DNA from: Dehalococcoidia bacterium
Lineage (GTDB): Bacteria; Chloroflexota; Dehalococcoidia; Tepidiformales; Tepidiformaceae
Reading direction: 5' to 3'
Assembly (NCBI GenBank): GCA_023228745.1
Contig: JALOAP010000210.1
Span: 1-5,909, forward strand
Length of the DNA stretch: 5,909 nt
Below the pieces are notes generated by a model. The model was not told where the DNA came from. It made no database searches and saw nothing but the letters and a program-made list of their open reading frames with translations. Positions 1 through 5,552 of the stretch are shown here, piece after piece; the stretch's first letter is position 1, and each line of letters begins with the position of its first letter. A program made the translations under genes and the position numbers.

Positions 1-1
1 G

Positions 2-358
2 CAGATCCTTGGAGAGGATCAAGTCACCGGGCTTCGGCTACGCGATACCGTGACTGGCGCCGAACGGGATCTCGATGTCTCCGGGGTGTTTGTCGCGATT
101 GGGCATGACCCTCGATCCGAACTTGTGAACGACCAAATCGCGACAGACGACGATGGGTATGTTCTTGTGGACCACCCTTCGACGCGCACGAACCTTCCCG
201 GCGTGTTCGCCGCGGGCGACCTTGTGGATCACACCTACCGGCAAGCGATTACTGCTGCAGGGACCGGGTGCGCAGCCGCCCAGGATGCGCAGCACTATCT
301 CGCTCAGCTGGCACCAGACGGCGCTGCCGACGCACGGGTTCTGGCGGTCTCCGCATGA
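2..358 (+). CDS. trxB: Thioredoxin reductase, C-terminal part (5' end outside window)
   Basis: The frame is open from base 2 to the TGA at 356-358, giving 118 residues with no start in view, so the gene begins upstream. The visible part is the C-terminal FAD-binding region of a low-molecular-weight thioredoxin reductase: GVFVAIGHDP, then the FAD-contacting motif GVFAAGDLVDHTYRQA, followed by the small-residue helix TAAGTGCAAAQDA. The NADPH domain and the CxxC redox centre would lie upstream and cannot be checked. The family passes electrons from NADPH through FAD to thioredoxin in the cytoplasm. Its stop overlaps the start of the thioredoxin gene (ATGA), so the pair is translationally coupled. 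In Microbacterium sp. A33 the equivalent ars-linked gene was named arsT. A dedicated role in recycling thioredoxin for the ArsC reductases is inferred from context. The in-frame ATG at base 50 lies inside the conserved domain and is not the start. Confidence 0.9.
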   Translation, partial: QILGEDQVTGLRLRDTVTGAERDLDVSGVFVAIGHDPRSELVNDQIATDDDGYVLVDHPSTRTNLPGVFAAGDLVDHTYRQAITAAGTGCAAAQDAQHYLAQLAPDGAADARVLAVSA

Positions 359-678
359 GCATCACCCATGTCACCGATGCCACCTTCCACGCTGAAGTCA
401 TCGAATCCGAGTTACCAGTGCTCGTGGATATCTGGGCAGCATGGTGCGGCCCATGTAAGGCGATTGCGCCGATCCTCGACACGCTCGCGGAAGAGTATGC
501 GGGCCGGGTGAAAGTTGTGAAGGTTGATGCCGACGCCAACCCGGAAACGGTGACTGCTGCGGGAGTGACGTCGATACCCACCATCGGATTCTACCGCGCA
601 GGCGAACGTGTAGATGTGCTGATCGGCGCGCATCCGAAGCCCGTGATCGCGGCAAAGATTGAAGACGTGATCGCATGA
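355..678 (+). CDS. trxA: Thioredoxin (ars-operon associated)
   Basis: A 107-residue protein, the normal thioredoxin length. It carries the active site WCGPC at residues 30-34 (redox cysteines C31 and C34), the buried D25 and the cis-proline loop SIPT (P75). The rest fits the fold: the VKVVKVDAD strand and a conserved glycine in the final strand (IGAHPK). The frame is open further upstream, but ATG 355 gives the family length and overlaps the trxB stop as ATGA, so it is the chosen start; upstream there is no good Shine-Dalgarno, which suggests translational coupling. As a cytoplasmic disulfide reductase it would reduce the disulfide formed in ArsC after each arsenate turnover. Microbacterium sp. 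A33 has an equivalent gene called arsX. Its stop in turn overlaps the acr3 start. Confidence 0.95.
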   Translation: MSITHVTDATFHAEVIESELPVLVDIWAAWCGPCKAIAPILDTLAEEYAGRVKVVKVDADANPETVTAAGVTSIPTIGFYRAGERVDVLIGAHPKPVIAAKIEDVIA

Positions 679-1814
679 GGACGACGACCACCCCTGCATC
701 CCTCATCACACCGAAGCGGATGTCGACGCTCGACAAGTGGCTACCACTGTGGATCGGGCTCTCCATGGTCGCTGGCCTGCTGCTGGGCCGATTCGTGCCA
801 GCGTTATCTGGGCTACTGGCGCGCCTGGAAGTTGGCGGCATCTCGGTTCCCATCGCACTCGGGCTGCTCGTGATGATGTACCCGGTGCTCGCGAAAGTCC
901 GGTACGACAAGGTTGCCGCGGTCACCGGCGACAAGAAGTTGCTGGTCTCCTCGCTGCTGCTGAACTGGTTGGTCGGCCCGGCAGTCATGTTCGCGCTCGC
1001 CTGGATTTTCTTACCAGGCCTCCCCGAATACCGCACGGGCCTCATCATCGTGGGCCTCGCACGCTGTATCGCGATGGTGGTGATCTGGAACGATCTCGCC
1101 TGCGGTGACCGCGAGGCGGCCGCGGTACTCGTCGCGATCAACTCCGTGTTTCAGGTGGTCATGTTCTCGGTGCTCGGTTGGTTCTACCTGACCGTGCTAC
1201 CTGGGTGGCTCGGTCTCGACACACAAGGGCTTGAGGTGTCGCTGTGGCAGATCGCGTTGAACGTGCTTGTGTTCCTCGGCGTGCCACTCATGGCCGGGTT
1301 CGCCTCTCGCTGGATCGGTGAGAAGCGCCGCGGCCGCGTCTGGTATGAACAGAAGTTTCTCCCAGTCATTGGGCCCTGGGCGCTCTACGGGCTGCTGTTC
1401 ACGATCGTGCTGCTCTTCGCGTTGCAGGGTGAGGCTATCGCCGAGAACCCGTTCGATGTTGCCCGGATCGCGTTGCCGCTGTTCATCTACTTTCTGGTGA
1501 TGTGGTTCGCAGGAATCCTCCTCGGGAAGGGCCTCGGGCTCGGATACGCGCGATCCACGACGTTGGCGTTTACTGCGGCAGGCAACAATTTCGAACTCGC
1601 GATCGCGGTTGCGATCGGCACGTTCGGCGCTGCGTCAGGTCAAGCCCTCGCAGGAGTGGTCGGGCCCCTCATCGAGGTGCCCGTGCTCGTCGGGCTGGTC
1701 TATGTTTCGCTGTGGGTGGCACGTGCCTGGTTCCATACCGACCCGTACAGCTCCGTCGCAGTTCCAGTGACGGAAGCCGCAACCGACCCGGCAATTGAGA
1801 CGAGGACATCATGA
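675..1814 (+). CDS. acr3: Acr3 arsenite efflux permease
   Basis: A 379-residue, very hydrophobic protein of the BART/Acr3 family, which normally has ten transmembrane helices; it exports arsenite, and in some members antimonite, from the cytoplasm using the proton-motive force. The diagnostic segment GLARCIAMVVIWNDLACGD (residues 127-145) holds the conserved cysteine, C131; a second signature, AAGNNFELAIA (301-311), holds E307. These match the essential Cys129 and Glu305 of Corynebacterium glutamicum Acr3, with the same 176-residue spacing. The N-terminal helix starts near KWLPLWIGLSM and the C-terminal tail after AWFHTDPYSS is polar. ATG 675 is chosen because it overlaps the trxA stop (ATGA). 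A second in-frame ATG at 720 (MSTLDKW) sits closer to the conserved region and is a possible alternative, but has no well-spaced ribosome site. It overlaps arsRC by ATGA at 1811-1814. Confidence 0.96.
   Translation: MRTTTTPASLITPKRMSTLDKWLPLWIGLSMVAGLLLGRFVPALSGLLARLEVGGISVPIALGLLVMMYPVLAKVRYDKVAAVTGDKKLLVSSLLLNWLVGPAVMFALAWIFLPGLPEYRTGLIIVGLARCIAMVVIWNDLACGDREAAAVLVAINSVFQVVMFSVLGWFYLTVLPGWLGLDTQGLEVSLWQIALNVLVFLGVPLMAGFASRWIGEKRRGRVWYEQKFLPVIGPWALYGLLFTIVLLFALQGEAIAENPFDVARIALPLFIYFLVMWFAGILLGKGLGLGYARSTTLAFTAAGNNFELAIAVAIGTFGAASGQALAGVVGPLIEVPVLVGLVYVSLWVARAWFHTDPYSSVAVPVTEAATDPAIETRTS
1802..1806 (+). promoter_or_regulatory. Ribosome binding site of the arsR-arsC fusion gene
   Basis: GAGGA lies four bases before ATG 1811, inside the last codons of acr3. 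It is the clearest Shine-Dalgarno of the operon and supports 1811 as the start. The spacer is slightly short. The fusion gene may therefore be translated partly independently of coupling to acr3. Confidence 0.55.
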
Positions 1815-2803
1815 CAGACACCTGCACTCCGTCCATGGCGCATGCGATCGGCGAGAGCGCAGCGACCACCGTCGCGAGCACTTTGAAGGCCCTCGCTGAC
1901 CCGTTCCGACTGCGCGTGCTGTCGGCCATTGCGACCGACCCGCGCGGTGAATCGTGTGTGTGCGACCTTGCAGAACTCGCCGACGTCTCCCAGCCCACTG
2001 TCTCCCATCACCTGAAAGTGCTCAAGGACACCGGACTGTTGGCCTCCGAGCGGCGAGGTACCTGGGTCTGGTACCGCATCGCACCCGAGAAGCAGCACGC
2101 GGTCAGCTCCCTGCTTGACGCGTTCGCCCCCGCAGCGCTGGCGAACCAAACTAGCGAGACGAGCGATGCGGCCCTCGCGAAGGCCGACGCACTGGTCGAA
2201 ATGGATGCCCGGGTGACACGTCTCGCCGAGGAACTCGCAGACGAACACGCGGACCAAAGCCGCGACCTCGTGATTGCGATGGTGAGGGAGTCGTTTGCGG
2301 GTCTTGCCCGCGCCGCCCGTGTCCCCCAGCACCTGATTCCCCTGACAGAGCGGTTCGCTCGGCAACGCCTGACAGACCTCGCCCGTGAACGGAAAACCGG
2401 CGTGCCGCAGGTGCTGTTCGTGTGCGTCCAGAACGCGGGCCGTTCGCAACTAGCAGCCGCACTCGTGAACCAACTCTCCGATGGCCGGGTCGTCGCCCGC
2501 TCAGCCGGATCCGCACCCGCGGCCGACGTGCACCCGCACGTGCGCTCTCTCCTCACCGAGATCGAAGGCGGCCAGCGCACCGACGCCGCATTCCCGAAGC
2601 CCCTCACCGACGATGCGGTGCGCGCCGCCGATGTCGTCGTGACGATGGGGTGCGGGGATGTGTGCCCGATCATCCCCGGGGTGCGCTACGAGGACTGGGC
2701 CGTGGGCGACCCGGCCCTCGCCTCACCCGAGGGTGTTGCCGCGATTCGCGACGACATCGCCGGGCGCGTGCGCACCCTCATCGACTCCCTCACCAACGAC
2801 TGA
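1811..2803 (+). CDS. arsRC: ArsR-ArsC fusion: arsenite-responsive repressor joined to arsenate reductase
   Basis: One uninterrupted 330-residue frame holding three modules. Residues about 20-105 are an ArsR/SmtB winged helix-turn-helix: LKALADPFRLRVL, metal-site helix SCVCDLAELADVS with C49 and C51, recognition helix QPTVSHHLKVLK, wing RRGTWVWYRI. Residues about 119-193 form a charged helical stretch resembling the three-helix N-terminal domain of some actinobacterial arsenate reductases (ESFAGLARAARV, LTERFARQRL). Residues 199-330 are a low-molecular-weight-phosphatase-type ArsC with P-loop CVQNAGRS (nucleophile C205, R211), the resolving pair C281 and C285 in TMGCGDVCP, and general acid D300-P301. 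It should repress the operon until arsenite binds and also reduce arsenate using thioredoxin. A fusion of this kind, ArsRC2, represses the ars operon of Microbacterium sp. A33. Unlike the E. coli-type site CVCDLC, the third cysteine is replaced by A54; C5 near the N-terminus could substitute. Its start overlaps the acr3 stop. Confidence 0.93.
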   Translation: MTDTCTPSMAHAIGESAATTVASTLKALADPFRLRVLSAIATDPRGESCVCDLAELADVSQPTVSHHLKVLKDTGLLASERRGTWVWYRIAPEKQHAVSSLLDAFAPAALANQTSETSDAALAKADALVEMDARVTRLAEELADEHADQSRDLVIAMVRESFAGLARAARVPQHLIPLTERFARQRLTDLARERKTGVPQVLFVCVQNAGRSQLAAALVNQLSDGRVVARSAGSAPAADVHPHVRSLLTEIEGGQRTDAAFPKPLTDDAVRAADVVVTMGCGDVCPIIPGVRYEDWAVGDPALASPEGVAAIRDDIAGRVRTLIDSLTND

Positions 2804-2806
2804 AAC

Positions 2807-2812
2807 GGAAAG
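2807..2812 (+). promoter_or_regulatory. Probable ribosome binding site of arsC
   Basis: GGAAAG in the 20-nt gap between arsRC and arsC, eleven bases before ATG 2824. It is a modest match at a slightly long distance. This is the only junction in the plus-strand operon without a stop/start overlap, so some ribosome site is expected here. Confidence 0.4.
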
Positions 2813-2823
2813 CTTCCATACTC

Positions 2824-3234
2824 ATGACCGATCAGAAGCCGTCAGTATTGTTCGTCTGCGTGCACAACGCCGGGCGCTCGCAAATGGCCGCAGGCTACCT
2901 ACGTCACCTCGCGGGCAACGCCATCGAGGTGCGTTCGGCCGGGTCGATGCCCGCCGAGCAGATCAACCCTGTAGCGGTCGCAGCGATGCGCGAAGAGGGC
3001 ATCGATATCACCGCGGAAGCCCCGAAGGTACTCACCACCGAGGCTGTACAGGCCTCCGATGTGGTGATCACGATGGGGTGCGGCGACGCCTGCCCCTTCT
3101 TCCCCGGCAAACGCTACGAGGATTGGAAGCTCGATGACCCCGCCGGTCAGGGTATCGATTCCGTCCGGCCCATCCGCGACGACATCAAGGGCAGAATCGA
3201 AACCCTCGTCGGCGAACTGCTCGGAAAGCAGTGA
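2824..3234 (+). CDS. arsC: Arsenate reductase, thioredoxin-coupled low-molecular-weight-phosphatase type
   Basis: A 136-residue single-domain ArsC. The P-loop CVHNAGRS begins at nucleophile C12 and ends with R18. The resolving cysteines are C86 and C90 in TMGCGDACPFFPG, and the general acid is D105 followed by P106 in KLDDPAGQG. This three-cysteine arrangement is that of enzymes that reduce arsenate to arsenite in the cytoplasm and are regenerated by thioredoxin, matching the trxB-trxA pair upstream. About half of its residues match the ArsC half of the preceding fusion, including the same CxxxC spacing, so the two are paralogues. It lacks the three-helix extension. The frame stays open upstream through the end of arsRC, but ATG 2824 gives the family length and begins just before the first strand (SVLFVCV). 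Its stop overlaps the GTG start of arsO. Confidence 0.95.
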   Translation: MTDQKPSVLFVCVHNAGRSQMAAGYLRHLAGNAIEVRSAGSMPAEQINPVAVAAMREEGIDITAEAPKVLTTEAVQASDVVITMGCGDACPFFPGKRYEDWKLDDPAGQGIDSVRPIRDDIKGRIETLVGELLGKQ

Positions 3235-4316
3235 CCAAGCCTACGCAGAGCCCCTCTGCCATCCCGCTGGCGGATCGGGACCTAGATGTAGTCGTCATCG
3301 GTGGCGGCCAGGCCGGACTAGCCGCCGGATACTACCTACGCCGCGCGGGTGTGCGCTTCGTAATCCTCGATGCGTCCGCCGATCCTGGCGGCGCATGGCA
3401 GCATGGCTGGAACTCGCTCCGTCTCTTCTCCCCGGCCGAGTACAGCCCACTGCCGGGATGGCCGATGCCAAGGCAGGAAGGCGAGGAGTATCCGACCGCT
3501 TCGCACGTCGTCGACTATCTTCGCGCGTACGAGCACCGCTACGACCTCCCCACCCATCGCCCGGTCCGGGTGAGCGCGGTTCGACGTGATGGGGAACAGC
3601 TAGCAGTGGACACCGACCACGGCACCTGGCAGGCCGCTCACGTGATCAGCGCGACCGGCACTTGGGGGAACCCCTATGTACCGACGTACCCTGGCGAATC
3701 CTCCTATACCGGGAAGCAGCTCCACACTGTCGATTATTCGTCACCCGACTCCTTCCAGGGGAAACGGGTCGCTGTCGTCGGCGGTGGCAACTCTGCGGCG
3801 CAGATCCTCGCGGATGTGTCCATGGTCGCTGCGACCCGGTGGTATGCGCAGCGGCCACCCCGGTTCATGCCGGACGACGTCGACGGCCGCGTACTGTTCG
3901 ACGTCGCAAGCCGTCGAGAAGCCGCGCAACGACACGGAAAACAGACGGCCGGTGTGTCAGCGCTGGGTGATGTCGTCATGGTGGAAAGTGTCCGCGAGGC
4001 ACGTGATCGCGGTGTCCTCCACACACTCCCGATGTTTCATCAGCTCACCGCCCACGGGGTTATCGAGTCGGACGGCAGCGAGTGGGAGTGCGATGCGGTC
4101 ATCTGGTGTACCGGGTTTCGGCCCACCCTCGACCACCTCGCACCGCTTCATCTCACGACTCGGGCAGGCGAGCCGCTCACGAACGGGACACGCTCAGCAG
4201 ATGAACCACGGCTGGACCTACTCGGTTATGGGGATTGGACGGGTATCGCATCGGCGACCATCGTCGGCGCGAGCCGCACAGCCAAGCTCGCCGTCGCAGA
4301 TATCGTCAATAGCTGA
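3231..4316 (+). CDS. arsO: ArsO-family NAD(P)H-dependent flavin monooxygenase
   Basis: A 361-residue FAD/NAD(P)H two-dinucleotide-fold enzyme. The FAD site is VVIGGGQAGLAAGYYLRRAG (G24, G26, G29). The flavin-monooxygenase fingerprint appears as YTGKQLHTVDY (residues 159-169, form [FY]xGxxxHxxxY). The NAD(P)H site is VAVVGGGNSAAQ (G184-G186), and the ATG-type motifs ATGTWGNP (141-148) and CTGFRP (293-298) are present. The segment LRLFSPAEYSPLPGWPMP is one I associate with ArsO, the ars-linked monooxygenase first named in a Streptomyces arsenic cluster. The substrate and reaction are not established; oxidation of an arsenical is the usual suggestion. Start is GTG 3231, overlapping the arsC stop (GTGA); there is no suitable ATG before the FAD motif. 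As the last gene of the coupled operon it should be induced together with the arsenate genes. A related Baeyer-Villiger or siderophore-type monooxygenase is the main alternative. Confidence 0.87.
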   Translation: MTKPTQSPSAIPLADRDLDVVVIGGGQAGLAAGYYLRRAGVRFVILDASADPGGAWQHGWNSLRLFSPAEYSPLPGWPMPRQEGEEYPTASHVVDYLRAYEHRYDLPTHRPVRVSAVRRDGEQLAVDTDHGTWQAAHVISATGTWGNPYVPTYPGESSYTGKQLHTVDYSSPDSFQGKRVAVVGGGNSAAQILADVSMVAATRWYAQRPPRFMPDDVDGRVLFDVASRREAAQRHGKQTAGVSALGDVVMVESVREARDRGVLHTLPMFHQLTAHGVIESDGSEWECDAVIWCTGFRPTLDHLAPLHLTTRAGEPLTNGTRSADEPRLDLLGYGDWTGIASATIVGASRTAKLAVADIVNS

Positions 4317-4333
4317 CTGGGCGGAAGCCGACG
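4317..4333. other. Convergent intergenic gap
   Basis: Only 17 nt separate the arsO stop on the plus strand from the MFS gene stop on the minus strand. No GC-rich hairpin followed by a T-run is visible in either direction. A perfect 10-bp palindrome, CGCACGTGCG at 4338-4347, lies at the 3' end of the MFS gene but has no loop. Transcripts from both sides probably run into each other or end by a factor-dependent route. Confidence 0.5.
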
Positions 4334-5551
4334 TTATCGCACGTGCGCCAAGGGCGATCGGGTTTCAACACGAGCGCTGGCGATCAGGAGGAGCGTTGCG
4401 ATACCCGCGATAACAGCCAGCGCGCCGAAGGCGGCCGCGTAGCTGCCGAACGCTCCGGCGAGTACCACGCCGATCCACGGCGCCATCGCTGTTACCAACA
4501 TGGTGGGTGTTCCGACTATCCCCGAGAGTTGCCCATAGGCGCGCGGCCCCCAACGATCCGTCACAGCGGTGGCCTGGAGAAGGGTCCCGATGCCACGACC
4601 GACCCCGGCTGCCATGGAGATTCCCACGAGCACCGCGAACGGGCCGGAAAGGATCGCGAATGCCGCAGCGCTCACGGCGACGATCGCAAACGCTGCCCCG
4701 GTGTGCATGGTGAGCGACGCTCGCCGCGCGAAGGCGGTGTAGAAGACACGCCCCGCGACCTGCCCGATCCCGCCGAGTCCGAGCACCCACGCAGCTTCGG
4801 ACGTCGTCAGTCCACGTTCGAGCATCAACGCCATCATCGCGATCAACACCGTATGTATCGCGGCGGATGCGATCGTGAGCCCGGCCGTCAAGAGCCAGAA
4901 CTGGCCACGGCGGAGAACTCCTGACACGTACCCCCGCTCATCGAGAGACCGAGCTGTGTGGTCAGCGTGCTGTTGGGGTCGCGAATGTCGCAAGAGGATC
5001 CAGTGCGCTGGTGCGGTGACTAGTGCCAGAGCGACGGCAGACCACAGGTAAGTGCCACGCCAACCGACAGCCGCCCCAACGTGCGCGACGAGCGGAGCGA
5101 ACACTGTTGCGGACAGGCCAGCGACCAGCGTGAGCGTGGTCAGTGGCCCGAGGCTGCGCGCGCCGTACCATGAGGTGATGGCCGCGAACGCGGGCTGGTA
5201 CAGCACGCCCGACATTCCGAATCCCGCAAGGATCCACGCGGCAGCGAACACGATCGAATTGTCAGATGCGGCAACGAGAGCCAGCGCCGCCGCGCTGAGC
5301 AAGGACCCGAGGGCCATTACCCAGCGCGGGCCGTGTCGGTCGATGAGCTTCCCGACCGGCACCCCGAGGAGCGCGGACACCACGAGCGACCCTGAGAACG
5401 CGAGCGTCACGAACTGGGCAGACCAGCCCGTGTCGCTCACGATTTGCGGTGCAAGAACGGGAAACGCGTAGTACAGCAACCCCCACGACACGGTGACCGT
5501 GACGCTGAGCGTGGCGAGCATCACACCCAGCCGCGGCGGGCGTTCTCGCAC
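4334..5551 (-). CDS. MFS transporter linked to the ars cluster
   Basis: A 405-residue, strongly hydrophobic protein with the profile of a 12-helix major facilitator. The N-terminal first helix holds TVSWGLLYYAFPVLAP. MFS motif A follows helix 2 as GKLIDRHGPR (residues 67-76). A polar central loop at about 188-215 separates the two six-helix halves, and the C-terminus is short and polar. It most resembles the MFS branch whose members begin with a WG-LYYAF motif and are annotated as generic exporters; the substrate cannot be read from sequence. The protein contains no cysteine, so thiol coordination of arsenite, as in Acr3, is not possible. Start is GTG 5551, one base after the stop of the upstream flavoprotein; ATG 5521 (residue 11) is an alternative nearer the first helix. 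Context suggests export of an arsenical or a product of the neighbouring flavoenzymes, but an unrelated function remains possible. Confidence 0.85.
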   Translation of the reverse strand: MRERPPRLGVMLATLSVTVTVSWGLLYYAFPVLAPQIVSDTGWSAQFVTLAFSGSLVVSALLGVPVGKLIDRHGPRWVMALGSLLSAAALALVAASDNSIVFAAAWILAGFGMSGVLYQPAFAAITSWYGARSLGPLTTLTLVAGLSATVFAPLVAHVGAAVGWRGTYLWSAVALALVTAPAHWILLRHSRPQQHADHTARSLDERGYVSGVLRRGQFWLLTAGLTIASAAIHTVLIAMMALMLERGLTTSEAAWVLGLGGIGQVAGRVFYTAFARRASLTMHTGAAFAIVAVSAAAFAILSGPFAVLVGISMAAGVGRGIGTLLQATAVTDRWGPRAYGQLSGIVGTPTMLVTAMAPWIGVVLAGAFGSYAAAFGALAVIAGIATLLLIASARVETRSPLAHVR

Positions 5552-5552
5552 G

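Noticed and set aside
4..20. Inverted repeat GATCCT / AGGATC with a 5-nt loop at the left edge
   Set aside because: It lies inside the thioredoxin reductase coding frame, is only 6 bp per arm, has no T-run, and is expected by chance in GC-rich coding DNA.
268..354. Upstream in-frame extension of trxA into trxB
   Set aside because: ATG 355 gives a standard 107-residue thioredoxin and an ATGA overlap; the extra residues do not resemble a signal peptide or a known domain.
398..1141. 247-codon open frame on the minus strand opposite trxA and acr3
   Set aside because: It is antisense to two well-supported genes, is rich in Ser, Arg and Pro as expected of a GC-biased shadow frame, and shows no recognisable domain.
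1700..2449. 249-codon open frame on the minus strand opposite arsRC
   Set aside because: It lies opposite the ArsR-ArsC fusion, whose sense frame carries all expected motifs. The antisense product has no recognisable fold or plausible start context.
2422..2823. Upstream in-frame extension of arsC overlapping the end of arsRC
   Set aside because: The extension is Arg/Pro-rich out-of-frame arsRC sequence. The ATG at 2824 gives the normal ArsC length and the P-loop at the normal position.
4338..4347. Perfect 10-bp palindrome CGCACGTGCG near the convergent gene ends
   Set aside because: It has no loop and no T-tract, so it is not a credible terminator, and it encodes the last codons of the MFS gene. 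A protein-binding site is possible but nothing else supports it.
4343..4924. 193-codon plus-strand open frame opposite the MFS gene
   Set aside because: The product is a low-complexity mix of Arg, Gly, Asp, His and Glu, typical of an antisense shadow of a hydrophobic membrane protein.
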